53,814 bases of DNA from contig QCBK01000010.1 of the NCBI GenBank assembly GCA_003281635.1, positions 1 through 53,814 on the forward strand, written 5' to 3'. The position numbers and the translations under genes were made by a program. The notes beneath the pieces were generated by a model. The model searched no databases and had not been told where the DNA came from. It saw only the letters and a list, made by a program, of their open reading frames with translations. Within the stretch, counting starts at the first letter, position 1, and each line of letters starts with the position of its first letter. Positions 1 to 8,263 of the stretch are shown piece by piece. This stretch comes from Prochlorococcus sp. AG-347-G22 (GTDB lineage: Bacteria > Cyanobacteriota > Cyanobacteriia > PCC-6307 > Cyanobiaceae).

Positions 1-392
1 ATCCTAATCGAAGAGAATTGGATATGCTTCTCTCAACTGGAGAGCAAGTAACCATAGCTCTTCTTTCAATGGCATTAAACGAATACGGAATACCTGCAAT
101 TTCAATGACTGGTAGCCAGGTTGGAATTATTACTGAATCAATTCATGGGAAAGCGAGAATTCTGGATATTAAAACAGAGAGGATCCAAAATTATTTAAAT
201 CAGGGTTTTGTAGTTGTCGTGGCTGGATTTCAAGGAACAACATTAAGCCATACGGGTTCAATGGAAATTACAACTTTGGGTAGAGGTGGTTCAGATACTT
301 CCGCGGTAGCTTTATCAACAGCTTTAGGAGCTGAGACTTGCGAAATTTTTTTACTAGTAAAGCCATACTTAAATCATAATGTAAATTCTTAA
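1..392 (+). CDS. lysC: aspartate kinase, partial at window edge and apparently truncated at its 3' end
   Basis: Aspartate kinase phosphorylates L-aspartate, the first step to lysine, threonine and methionine. The reading frame is open from base 3, so the gene begins before the window. The visible part matches the amino-acid-kinase domain: [13 protein letters not shown] (about residues 3-15 here), [23 protein letters not shown] and the [15 protein letters not shown] nucleotide-binding stretch. In intact family members the protein goes on through CEIYTDVPG and the ACT regulatory domains, several hundred residues more. Here, after GAETCEIF, it diverges at a run of seven T (347-353) and stops 13 residues later. 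I tested shifting the frame at the T run; no frame restores the family sequence before a stop. holA follows in the opposite direction 13 bases later. It may be a deletion, a decayed gene or a misassembly. Identity is sure; why it is truncated is not. Confidence 0.82.
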   Translation, partial: PNRRELDMLLSTGEQVTIALLSMALNEYGIPAISMTGSQVGIITESIHGKARILDIKTERIQNYLNQGFVVVVAGFQGTTLSHTGSMEITTLGRGGSDTSAVALSTALGAETCEIFLLVKPYLNHNVNS

Positions 393-405
393 ACTTATAA
401 TTTGA

Positions 406-1407
406 TTAACTTAAATTAATTAATTTCTCTGTAAAAACATTTATAGGATTATTACCTTGTTTCAGTAATGATTCAATATCTAGTAAGTTACTCATTAGAT
501 TAATTAAATATTCTTGAGATACATTTTTGACTTTTTTTCGAATAAAAAATATTCTTTTTGGATTAGAAATGCCTGCAAGATTACAAATCTTTTCTGCATT
601 ATCGTTACCTGAATTAACTACTAATTTTATAATGGTATGAATTCTTATTTGACTAATTAAACCTGCATTTAGTCTTAAAGCAGGTTCTCCTTTCTGTAAA
701 GAATAATTTATTTCAATGAGGCTTTCATTAATATTTTTTTGTAAGAGAAGATCAATGATTTTAAAAATATTGGATTGATGATCACTAAATATTTTGTTTA
801 CATCAATACTTTTAAGAAAAAGTTGCGAATTCGAATCACTTGATACTGCAGAGAGGTATGTTTTTGCTTTGGTTAATTCATTTATTAGTTTAAAGCTGTC
901 ATTACCAACTGAATCAATAATTAATTCAGCTGCATTTTTATCAATTTTGATATCCATTTTATTTGCTACATCTTCTAAAAATCTTTTTTGTCCCTCATAG
1001 TCCCAGATTTCTGGTAATGAAAATGATTTTTCTTTGGCTAAATTATTTTTGATAAGTTTTTGCAAAAATTTAGTACTTTTTAGTCTTGAGTCTGGTTTTT
1101 TTGTATTTTGCAAAATGAAATAAGTATTTTGAGGTATATTGTCATGAATTTTTTCAAATTTAGTTCTTAGATCTTCATTTTTGGCAGTAAAAATGGGATT
1201 ATTTTTCAATGTAACTATTCTGTATCCATCTCCAAAAGGAGGTGTAAGAACTTCATCAAAAGCTTTATTGACTTGCTCATCATCATCTCCATTTAAATTA
1301 GTTACGTTTATTTCTTTCCATTCTTTGGATACTTCCTTATCAATTAATTTTTGAATAAATGTATTTTGAGCATTTAGATCATTACCCCATAATATTTGTA
1401 TTGGCAT
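406..1407 (-). CDS. holA: DNA polymerase III delta subunit
   Basis: The 333-residue protein is the delta subunit of the clamp loader, which opens the beta sliding clamp and loads it on primed DNA. Length and layout fit the family: an N-terminal AAA-like module (starting MPIQILWGND, without a functional Walker A, as usual for delta), a middle lid domain, and a C-terminal collar helical region with the typical EPALRLNAGLISQIR-like stretch. It is transcribed away from cobH, and its 3' end faces the truncated lysC end. The start ATG at 1407 gives the expected N terminus. HolA is poorly conserved in sequence, so the call rests on overall pattern and on the lysC-holA-cobH-mutS neighbourhood that I recall from picocyanobacteria. 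Confidence 0.85.
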   Translation of the reverse strand: MPIQILWGNDLNAQNTFIQKLIDKEVSKEWKEINVTNLNGDDDEQVNKAFDEVLTPPFGDGYRIVTLKNNPIFTAKNEDLRTKFEKIHDNIPQNTYFILQNTKKPDSRLKSTKFLQKLIKNNLAKEKSFSLPEIWDYEGQKRFLEDVANKMDIKIDKNAAELIIDSVGNDSFKLINELTKAKTYLSAVSSDSNSQLFLKSIDVNKIFSDHQSNIFKIIDLLLQKNINESLIEINYSLQKGEPALRLNAGLISQIRIHTIIKLVVNSGNDNAEKICNLAGISNPKRIFFIRKKVKNVSQEYLINLMSNLLDIESLLKQGNNPINVFTEKLINLS

Positions 1408-1465
1408 AATAGCTCAATAAAAACCATATATTAACTATGATTACTTCTAACACAAATTAAATTTA

Positions 1466-2089
1466 ATGGTAGTAGATCATCCAATTTTTTTGGAAAGCAT
1501 CAGATTCATAAGATCTCGTTTAGTAGCCAATGATCTAAATTATTTGGAAAAAAAAGTTTTAGAGAGATTAGTCCATACTTCAGGGGATTTTACAGTTCAA
1601 AATCTTATAAATTTTAGTGAAGGTGCTTGTGAAAAGGGGCTTCAGGCACTTAAAAATGGTGCTCCTATTTTAACTGATACCGATATGGCAGCAGCAGCAA
1701 TAAAATCCATGGCAGAAAATACCACTAGGAATAAAGTATTCACCGCTAGAATGTGGTTTGGAAAAAATAATCATACAAACTTAACTAAAACTGCATATGG
1801 CTTAAGTGAAGGTTGGAAGGAGTTATCCGCTATAAATTCTGGAAGCAAATCTCCTATTGTAGTTATTGGCAGTTCGCCTACAGCGTTAACTTATTTAATT
1901 GATATTTTAGAAAATGCAAAAGATTTACCTAGTTTAATTATCGGAATGCCTGTTGGATTTATTGGAGTAGAGAATAGCAAAAACAAACTGATTTCCACCG
2001 ATCTTCCTAGAATTGTTTTGAATTCAACTAGAGGAGGTGCTGCCATGGCAGCTGCTGCGGTTAACGCCTTATTGAGGGAAACAATTTAA
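1466..2089 (+). CDS. cobH: precorrin-8X methylmutase (cobalamin ring synthesis)
   Basis: The 207-residue protein fits CobH/CbiC, which moves a methyl group from C-11 to C-12 of precorrin-8X to make hydrogenobyrinate (or the cobalt equivalent) in the corrin pathway. The VHTSGDF stretch around residue 37 carries the expected catalytic histidine, followed by the family segments GAPILTDTDMAAA and MPVGFIGVENSK and the Gly/Ala-rich C terminus STRGGAAMAAAAVNALL. Prochlorococcus makes pseudocobalamin, so a full corrin pathway is expected. It is a single forward gene between two reverse genes (holA, mutS) and probably has its own promoter in the 58-base gap upstream. Confidence 0.93.
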   Translation: MVVDHPIFLESIRFIRSRLVANDLNYLEKKVLERLVHTSGDFTVQNLINFSEGACEKGLQALKNGAPILTDTDMAAAAIKSMAENTTRNKVFTARMWFGKNNHTNLTKTAYGLSEGWKELSAINSGSKSPIVVIGSSPTALTYLIDILENAKDLPSLIIGMPVGFIGVENSKNKLISTDLPRIVLNSTRGGAAMAAAAVNALLRETI

Positions 2090-2120
2090 AAAGTATTTAT
2101 TTTATAAAAACGCCAAAAAT

Positions 2121-4862
2121 CTACTTAATGTCATAATTTAATTTGTTATTTTTTTCTAAAGAATTTAAAACTGATTTTGCTTTTTCTATAACTTCTTTTG
2201 GAACTCCTGCTAATTTAGCTGCTTCTATGCCATAGCTTTTGTTTGAGCCCCCTTTAACAATCCTGTGGCTAAAGATTAACTGGTCGTTATTTTGTTCTAC
2301 TAAAACTTGAAAATTTTGTATATTCTTATTTGAATTTTTTAAATAATTTAGCTCATGATAGTGTGTAGCAAAAATAGTATTACATTGTATTTTTTTTGCA
2401 AGATATTCACTTACTGACCAAGCTATTGAAAGTCCATCAAAAGTAGATGTCCCTCTGCCTATCTCATCAAGTAAAACTAGTGAGCTAGAAGTTGCCTGAT
2501 TTAGAATTGATGCAGTTTCAGACATTTCTACCATAAATGTTGATTGTCCAGATGATTGATCATCAACTGCCCCAATTCTTGTGAAAATCCTATCTGCAAT
2601 CTTGATTTCAGCATTATTAGCAGGCACAAAGCTACCAATTTGTGTGAGAATTTGTATTAAACCAAGTTGTCTTATAAAGCAACTTTTTCCGCTTGCATTG
2701 GGACCCGTTAATATAATTAATTTTTGATTCTCCTCAAAAGAGATATCGTTCGCTACAAACTTTTTATCACTTAACAATTGCTCTACAATTGGATTTCTTC
2801 CTGCGATAATTTTTGTACTATTTTTTATCAATGAATCATTTATTGGTATTAATGAAGGTTTTGTAAAATTGTTTTCTACTGCAGTAATTGATAAACCAAG
2901 TAGTGCATCAAGAGATGCTATGGATTTTGCGATTGATCTTATTTGTTTTGTTTTTTCAGCAACTGTATTTCTTAATTCGCAGAAAATTTCATATTCTTTT
3001 GATGAAGCTCTACTTTTTATTTGGAAAATCTTATTTTCTTTATTTTTAATTTCTGAAGTGATATACCTTTCTTCATTAGTAAGTGTTTGCCTTTTGATCC
3101 AATGTTGTGGAGCTAAATTAACTTTTGACTTATTTATTGAAATGTAATAACCAAAATTTTTATGAAATTGAATTTTTAGGTTTGAAATTTTGCTAATTTT
3201 CCTTTCTTTTAATTCCTCTTTATTAAGCCACTCAGAGCAATCATCCATTAAATTGCGTAAAGCATCTAATATATTGTCAACACCATCGTGGATCATGCCT
3301 CCTTCACTAATATTTAGGGGAGGATTTTCTATTAGTTTAAAACTTATAGTATCGGCTAATTCTAAGAGCCCTTCATCAATATTTTTTAATTGATCAGTCC
3401 AATCTGGGAGATCATATTTAAATAATTCAATTATGGATTTTAGTTTAGGCAATTTTTTTAAACCTTCAGCTATTGCAATTAAGTCTCTTGGACTTGCATG
3501 ACCTGCACAAGCTCTACCCGCAAGTCTTTCTAAATCTCCCATTGCTCTAAGTAAATTTTGGGTATCTGTACGTAATTGTTTAGATTCAATAAAGTTTGTA
3601 ATTATATTTTGTCTTTTATAAATTTCATTAATGTTTAATAGTGGTGAATCTATCCACCTTCTTAAACACCTTGCACCCATGCAAGTATAAGTTCTATCAA
3701 TACTCCATAGTAGCGAACCCACGTAATTGTTTTCTCGTTGTGTATTTTTGATTTCTAAGTTTTTTTGAGTTTGATAATCAATAATTAATTTGTTGTGACC
3801 ATATTGGATTTGTGGAAAGTCTAATGAGATTTTTAAAGAAGACTCTTTATCTAAATTTGAAGGATTAATCTTTTCTAAATAATTTAATAACCCTCCAAGT
3901 GATCTAGTTGCATTGTTTAAATTTTTAAGTCCTATTCCCTCTAGGGTTGCAATTTGAAAATAATTTTTTATTAGATAATTTGCTTCATTAATTCCAAAAT
4001 TAGTCTCTTGAGAAACAGTATATGTAATTTGACTATTTCCTTTAATTAAGAGATTTCTTACTGCATTGCTTCCTACAATGATTTCTGAAGAATCTAATTT
4101 AATAATTTCATCAAATAGTTTTGACAGAGATTGGCCCTCTAAAGTTATTAATTCTCCTGTGCTTACATCAGCTTTTGATATGCCCCATTCATAAGATTGA
4201 TCTGAGTTTTCTTCGGATAAGTAAATAGCAGTAATCCAATTATTTTGCTTTGCTACCAACATCCCTTCTTCAATTACAGTTCCAGGAGTAATTATTCTTG
4301 TTATTCCTCTTTTAATTGGAGTCCCATAATTCCCAGAACTTTTTTCTAATTGATCGCATATAACTACAGAATAATTTTTTTTAATTAAATCAGCACAGTA
4401 TCTTTCCATTGCATGATGGGGAACCCCTGCCATAGGGATCTTACCAATCTCTTTGCCAGCATCTTTACTGGTAAGCGTTATTTCTAAAAGGTTAGATATT
4501 AAGACAGCGTCCTCAAAAAAACATTCAAAAAAATCTCCTAATCTATAAAGTAATAACCTATCTTTATTTTCTTCTTTTAGAGTTACATAATGCTTCATTA
4601 CAGGTGTTAATTTAAGTTTTGAAACTGTTTTATAGCTATAAGATTCTTCATTGATGCAAACATTTTTGTTATTTGAAATTAAATCTGTCTTTAATTGATT
4701 TATTAAATTAGTTGAATTTTTTCTTTGCCTTGGTCTTTTTTGCGATTCTTTTTTTAAATCTTCCAAAGATAAATCTTCTGGTATTTTTGTTATTTCTTTT
4801 TGCTCATTATTATCATTACCAATCGCAAATAAATTCTTTTGAATTATCGTATCTTCTTGCAT
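2121..4862 (-). CDS. mutS: DNA mismatch repair protein MutS
   Basis: The 913-residue protein is MutS1, which recognises mispaired bases and small loops and starts mismatch repair. The mismatch-contacting Phe-X-Glu is present in [11 protein letters not shown] (residues 111-113). The ATPase domain near the C terminus has a Walker A variant GPNASGKS (many bacteria have GPNMGGKS), Walker B in [14 protein letters not shown] and the FATHYHEL signature. An N-terminal extension of about 85 residues, Lys/Asn-rich and probably disordered, precedes the mismatch-binding domain and makes the protein longer than E. coli MutS (about 850). It stands alone on the reverse strand between forward cobH and psbZ. 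Confidence 0.97.
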   Translation of the reverse strand: MQEDTIIQKNLFAIGNDNNEQKEITKIPEDLSLEDLKKESQKRPRQRKNSTNLINQLKTDLISNNKNVCINEESYSYKTVSKLKLTPVMKHYVTLKEENKDRLLLYRLGDFFECFFEDAVLISNLLEITLTSKDAGKEIGKIPMAGVPHHAMERYCADLIKKNYSVVICDQLEKSSGNYGTPIKRGITRIITPGTVIEEGMLVAKQNNWITAIYLSEENSDQSYEWGISKADVSTGELITLEGQSLSKLFDEIIKLDSSEIIVGSNAVRNLLIKGNSQITYTVSQETNFGINEANYLIKNYFQIATLEGIGLKNLNNATRSLGGLLNYLEKINPSNLDKESSLKISLDFPQIQYGHNKLIIDYQTQKNLEIKNTQRENNYVGSLLWSIDRTYTCMGARCLRRWIDSPLLNINEIYKRQNIITNFIESKQLRTDTQNLLRAMGDLERLAGRACAGHASPRDLIAIAEGLKKLPKLKSIIELFKYDLPDWTDQLKNIDEGLLELADTISFKLIENPPLNISEGGMIHDGVDNILDALRNLMDDCSEWLNKEELKERKISKISNLKIQFHKNFGYYISINKSKVNLAPQHWIKRQTLTNEERYITSEIKNKENKIFQIKSRASSKEYEIFCELRNTVAEKTKQIRSIAKSIASLDALLGLSITAVENNFTKPSLIPINDSLIKNSTKIIAGRNPIVEQLLSDKKFVANDISFEENQKLIILTGPNASGKSCFIRQLGLIQILTQIGSFVPANNAEIKIADRIFTRIGAVDDQSSGQSTFMVEMSETASILNQATSSSLVLLDEIGRGTSTFDGLSIAWSVSEYLAKKIQCNTIFATHYHELNYLKNSNKNIQNFQVLVEQNNDQLIFSHRIVKGGSNKSYGIEAAKLAGVPKEVIEKAKSVLNSLEKNNKLNYDIK

Positions 4863-4974
4863 ACTTTTTTAAATCCTAAACAGATATTAGGTAGAAATTT
4901 TTTTTTTGCATTTAAAGTGGCTAAAGTATGTAAATTTTCTCTAAAAATTATCATTTTCATGAGATTATAGTATT

Positions 4975-4980
4975 TATAAT
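4975..4980 (+). promoter_or_regulatory. candidate -10 box for psbZ
   Basis: A perfect TATAAT lies 22 bases before the psbZ start codon in the 140-base gap between the divergent mutS and psbZ genes. No good -35 element is visible at the usual spacing, which is common for cyanobacterial promoters. The call is from sequence only. Confidence 0.45.
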
Positions 4981-5002
4981 ATTTGAAACCTAAGACTGAA
5001 TT

Positions 5003-5200
5003 ATGCAGGCTGTTAACTTTTTCTTCGTAAATGCTCTATTATTTGCTTCTTTAATCGCGGTAGTTGGAGTACCCGTTTTATATGTAACTCAACCTTCTAC
5101 TGAGGAAGGACAGCGAGAAAGTAGGAGAAAAATCTATTCTATTGCTGCTGTTTGGGTCGTTTTAGTTTTTGTTACAGGGATAGTTTCTTCATTAGTTTGA
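5003..5200 (+). CDS. psbZ: photosystem II protein PsbZ (Ycf9)
   Basis: PsbZ is a small PSII core subunit with two membrane spans that stabilises antenna and supercomplex contacts in the thylakoid. The 65-residue product is close to the usual 62. The first hydrophobic span is about residues 5-27 (FFFVNALLFASLIAVVGVPV), followed by the conserved loop TQPSTEEGQRESRRKI and a second span at about residues 46-64. The start ATG fits a 22-base leader behind a TATAAT box. ribH follows 49 bases later on the same strand and could share its transcript. Confidence 0.95.
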   Translation: MQAVNFFFVNALLFASLIAVVGVPVLYVTQPSTEEGQRESRRKIYSIAAVWVVLVFVTGIVSSLV

Positions 5201-5249
5201 ACTAAATACCTTTTCGTGAGAGGCTATTAATATATCGAAGTAAAATTTA

Positions 5250-5726
5250 ATGGCTATTTTTGAGGGTTCTTTTACTAATGCATCTACTTTAAAAGTTGGG
5301 ATTGTAATAGCAAGATTTAATGATTTAATTACAAATAAAATTCTATCTGGTTGTCTTGATTGTTTAAAAAGACATGGTTTAGATACCTCTGAATTAAGTA
5401 ATCAAGTAGATATAGTTTGGGTTCCTGGTTCATTTGAATTACCAATTGCAGCTAAAACCCTCACGAAAAAAAAGAGTTATGACGTTTTAATTGCTCTTGG
5501 TGCTGTGATTCGTGGTGAAACTTCCCACTATGATGTAGTTATATCTGAGGCGAGCAAAGGTATTTCACAAGTTTCAAATGAAAATAATGTTCCAATTATT
5601 TTTGGAGTTTTAACTACTGATACTATGCAGCAGGCTTTAGAGAGAGCAGGGATTAAAAATAATCTTGGTTGGAATTATGCTTTACAAGCAATTGAGATGG
5701 GATCCTTAATTAAAAATTTAAATTAA
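5250..5726 (+). CDS. ribH: 6,7-dimethyl-8-ribityllumazine synthase
   Basis: RibH condenses the ribityl-aminouracil intermediate with 3,4-dihydroxy-2-butanone 4-phosphate to make lumazine, the penultimate step of riboflavin synthesis. The 158-residue length is typical. Substrate-binding segments are clear: ARFND (21-25), PGSFELP (59-65) and [14 protein letters not shown] (84-97), which includes the catalytic His at 93. The C-terminal [12 protein letters not shown] helix is also standard. It lies 49 bases after psbZ on the same strand and is followed by tRNA-Gly. Confidence 0.96.
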   Translation: MAIFEGSFTNASTLKVGIVIARFNDLITNKILSGCLDCLKRHGLDTSELSNQVDIVWVPGSFELPIAAKTLTKKKSYDVLIALGAVIRGETSHYDVVISEASKGISQVSNENNVPIIFGVLTTDTMQQALERAGIKNNLGWNYALQAIEMGSLIKNLN

Positions 5727-5787
5727 TTGAAAAAATTTAATTATTTCTATCATTGATCCCTTCTTTGAGATAAAATAAAAAAGCTAT

Positions 5788-5859
5788 GCGGATGTAGCTC
5801 AGTGGTAGAGCATCTCCTTGCCAAGGAGAATGTCGAGAGTTCGAATCTCTTCATCCGCT
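5788..5859 (+). tRNA. tRNA-Gly (anticodon GCC)
   Basis: A 72-base cloverleaf. The acceptor stem GCGGATG pairs with CATCCGC and the discriminator is T. The D arm is AGCTCAGTGGTAGAGC, the anticodon arm is TCTCC-TTGCCAA-GGAGA with anticodon GCC, and the T arm carries GTTCGAAT. The 3' CCA is not encoded. It is followed closely by a terminator-like hairpin and then by an accessory-looking patch. Confidence 0.97.
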
Positions 5860-5870
5860 TCCTCAAAGTC

Positions 5871-5891
5871 AATCCTAAGAAAGGATTTTTT
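5871..5891 (+). terminator. intrinsic terminator after tRNA-Gly
   Basis: AATCCT (5871-5876) pairs with AGGATT (5882-5887) across a five-base loop and runs into a T tract ending at 5891. It starts 12 bases after the tRNA, so it most likely ends the tRNA transcript. Confidence 0.7.
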
Positions 5892-5966
5892 CGTACATAG
5901 TAATTTTAAAGTGATTTAATACAAAACAGTAATATGACTATTCATAGAAAAAAACAAAAATAATTG

Positions 5967-6653
5967 TTATTTTTTATGTTTAATCGACTTAATTTTATCC
6001 ATAGTGTCTTTTAGAAAAAGAATATAAATACCGAATTCTAAAAATTCATGATTTAAAAGAGGTTTGCCATCTGTAATATTATTATCTCTCAAAATAGAAT
6101 TAATGAGCTCAAAAAATATATAGAGTAAACAATATATAGAATTTTTTCTTTCCAGGAAAAGTAAACGTAACTTTTTAGAGAGAGGCAAGTAGTAACCATA
6201 ACCAATAAAAAGTAAAATTACTGAAAAAAGTAGAAATTGAAAAGTAATACTAAAATTAATTTTTGAAAATATAAGACTAATATTGTCAAAGTTTATACTT
6301 TTTACCAAAAAATTAGAATTATGTAAATTTACTTCTTTTTGGTAGTTAATGGCATTGAAAAATTTACTCAATCCATTAGTTATAAAACTAATTTCTTCAT
6401 ACAGAATTATCGATACTAATGAAACTCTTAGGAAGAAGGAAAAATTACTGTATGCCTCAACCAATAATTTTCTAAATTTTATTGTGATAATTAGAGTTGT
6501 AATAATAATTAAATTCTGAACTATTTCTATAAAAGAAATTTCTCCTCCATGATCAAACTCACCATATGAAAGCTGTATTAAATCTAATTGTGTCTCTAAT
6601 AAAAATATTATTATTAACCCGAAAAATGATAAATAAATAAAATTTTTTTTCAA
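5967..6653 (-). CDS. uncharacterised polytopic membrane protein with conserved Glu/His motifs
   Basis: The 228-residue protein has about six hydrophobic segments (roughly 5-20, 43-60, 72-90, 133-152, 171-187 and 204-214). I cannot name it. Its polar residues fall in places that recall an uncharacterised bacterial membrane family I know only by pattern: FIEIVQN (41-47), YEEISF (85-90, two adjacent Glu), KEVNLHN (106-112) and HEFLEFG (202-208). Glu and His placed in or beside membrane spans could form a metal or catalytic site; that is inference. It is extremely AT- and Phe/Ile/Asn-rich. It is a single reverse-strand gene between tRNA-Gly and a 0.5-kb non-coding gap, a context where variable genes often sit. 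It looks intact. Confidence 0.7.
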   Translation of the reverse strand: MKKNFIYLSFFGLIIIFLLETQLDLIQLSYGEFDHGGEISFIEIVQNLIIITTLIITIKFRKLLVEAYSNFSFFLRVSLVSIILYEEISFITNGLSKFFNAINYQKEVNLHNSNFLVKSINFDNISLIFSKINFSITFQFLLFSVILLFIGYGYYLPLSKKLRLLFLERKNSIYCLLYIFFELINSILRDNNITDGKPLLNHEFLEFGIYILFLKDTMDKIKSIKHKK

Positions 6654-7146
6654 TTATCTTTATCTAATAATATTTCACAACTAAATTATCACGGGATAAT
6701 TTTAAGGACAAGGTAGATGAAAAGAAAATTCTCTAACTTTATAACTTCTTAGAAATAAATTTTTTTTAAATTTCTTTTTTAATTCCTTAAATCTTACTTA
6801 ATGACAGTGTCTTAATTTTCTCTTTTAATAATTTTCGAAATTAAAATAAAAAAATCTAAGTATTGAACCTAAGAAACTTTGATTATTTTTTTAAGTTAGT
6901 TTTCTCTTCAAACAAACTTCTAATATTTAATATAGAAGATCTTCTAACGCAAGTAATAAATTTACTTTGAAGAAGTAGGATTTCTCATCAAAACTTTAAG
7001 CGCTAAAAATGGTATATTCTCCAAAAATCACAAATTCAAAATACTTGGATAATATAAAATTTAGATCTTGCCAAAAAATCAACTAATTAAACTATAAAAT
7101 CCGCTTTAAGCGTTTTTATCTTTTACAATATTTACTAAAAATTATT
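6654..7146. other. 493-base non-coding gap, no convincing gene
   Basis: This is the only gap over 300 bases in the window. It lies between the divergent membrane-protein gene and the SnoaL-like gene. I see no credible coding region or tRNA. It contains a 14-base perfect palindrome TAGAAGATCTTCTA (6933-6946). The word CTTTAAGCG occurs twice (6994-7002 and 7104-7112); the second copy sits in CGCTTTAAGCG (7102-7112), an odd-length palindrome. Several T-rich tracts could mask a small RNA, but I cannot support one from sequence alone. Confidence 0.6.
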
Positions 7147-7578
7147 ATGCCTATAGTACTTTCTTCAGAGGATTTAAGAAAATTATTTACTAAACCCTAT
7201 GGTGCTGATGCGCCAACGAAGAAAGAATGGGCTGAATTTTACGATGAGAATGTAATATTTCAAGATCCTACGCAGAAATCAGAGGGTTTAGATTCTTATG
7301 TTAGAGCTCAAGAAAAGCTTATTAAAAGATGTGATGATGTTTTTTTAGAAACTCATTCAATATCAATAACTGAAAATTGTGGATTCGTTGAGTGGACTAT
7401 GGGTTTAAAAATATTGGGCAAAGAATTTATTTATCCAGGAACAACTCGTTTATTATTTGCTGAAAATGGTTTAATTAAAGAGCATAGAGATTATTTTGAT
7501 TTTTGTGGACCAACTTTTGGACCAGTTCCTATTTTGGGTTCTTTTATAAGATGGCTCTACAGTAAATTTGTATCTTGA
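7147..7578 (+). CDS. NTF2/SnoaL-like small protein
   Basis: The 143-residue protein looks like a cone-shaped NTF2/SnoaL-type alpha+beta barrel, a fold used by isomerases, dehydratases and non-enzymatic ligand binders. Supporting segments are the N-terminal helix with FYDENVIFQDP (31-41), a central VEWTMGLK strand (81-88) and GLIKEHRDYFDF (108-119). The last 20 residues (PVPILGSFIRWLYSKFVS) are hydrophobic and amphipathic and could touch a membrane. No ligand can be inferred. It has a long upstream non-coding region, so it is probably transcribed alone; it converges on the GNAT gene 48 bases downstream. Confidence 0.75.
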   Translation: MPIVLSSEDLRKLFTKPYGADAPTKKEWAEFYDENVIFQDPTQKSEGLDSYVRAQEKLIKRCDDVFLETHSISITENCGFVEWTMGLKILGKEFIYPGTTRLLFAENGLIKEHRDYFDFCGPTFGPVPILGSFIRWLYSKFVS

Positions 7579-7626
7579 ATTTTTTGATAAATCAATTTAA
7601 ATTGAGATTCGTCATTAAAATTTGAT

Positions 7627-8082
7627 TTATATTTCACGAATTAATAAATTTTGAGTCGAAACCTCTTGAAAATCAAATTGAGAATAGAATAGTTTTTTAT
7701 TAGTTGTCATTAAATATATTTTTTTTGTTTTTTTTATTTTTTCTGAAGATAAAAGATTATTTACGACTAATGTTCCAAAACCTTTGCCTTGATGATTTTC
7801 ATCTATAACTATATCCCAAAGAACTCCTCTGTAAATTCCATCTGTTAGACCTCTGCCAAAACCAACTATCTCGTTGCCTACCCAAATACTTACTATAACG
7901 TCACTATTAGCTAGACATTTTTTGAGATCATTAATCGTTCTATTTTTTGCCCAGAAAGCGTTTTTATCCAGTAATTGTTGTAGTTTTTTTAATCCATTAG
8001 TCGGCTCTAAATTGGGGCCTAATCCAAAAAACCTTAATCCAATGGCTCCTTTAGAATGCTTTATTAGAGATATTTTTTTCAT
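7627..8082 (-). CDS. GNAT-family N-acetyltransferase
   Basis: The 151-residue protein has the GNAT fold, which transfers an acetyl group from acetyl-CoA to an amine. The acetyl-CoA loop Q-G-K-G-F-G is at residues 98-103, following the strand GVLWDIVIDENH, and a YSQFDFQE-like C-terminal segment is present. The substrate (protein N terminus, amino acid or small molecule) cannot be told. It is divergent from secA across a 181-base gap and is probably a single-gene transcript. Confidence 0.85.
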   Translation of the reverse strand: MKKISLIKHSKGAIGLRFFGLGPNLEPTNGLKKLQQLLDKNAFWAKNRTINDLKKCLANSDVIVSIWVGNEIVGFGRGLTDGIYRGVLWDIVIDENHQGKGFGTLVVNNLLSSEKIKKTKKIYLMTTNKKLFYSQFDFQEVSTQNLLIREI

Positions 8083-8184
8083 TTTTTGTAAAACTTGCAG
8101 ATCATCGAAGATAATAAATTTATGCGGTTATTTTTGAGATTTTATGTAATCACACTAATCGATACCTTCTTTAAAATAAAGAGA

Positions 8185-8190
8185 TATAAT
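8185..8190 (+). promoter_or_regulatory. candidate -10 box for secA
   Basis: TATAAT occurs 73 bases before the secA start in the divergent GNAT-secA gap, predicting a leader of about 65 bases. An AAGGA ribosome-binding site lies just ahead of the ATG. No clear -35 element is visible. Confidence 0.4.
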
Positions 8191-8263
8191 CTTTCTGCAT
8201 TCTGTTGTAACGCACTAATTTATAATGTTTGTAATAAGATAAATTTTTTAAGGACTGAAACTT

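Noticed and set aside
5860..5966. Attachment-site duplication of the tRNA-Gly 3' end
   Set aside because: I looked for a repeat of the TTCGAAT...CCGC end in the next 1.3 kb and found none, so no integrated element is supported.
7122..7136. RpaB-type HLR1 site (TTTACA repeat) before the SnoaL-like gene
   Set aside because: The second half is TTTACT and the spacing is one base short of the consensus. It also sits within 11 bases of the start codon, where an activator site is unlikely.
7592..7605. 14-base perfect palindrome TCAATTTAAATTGA between convergent genes
   Set aside because: It is very AT-rich, has no loop and no following T tract, so it is not a convincing terminator and may be chance.
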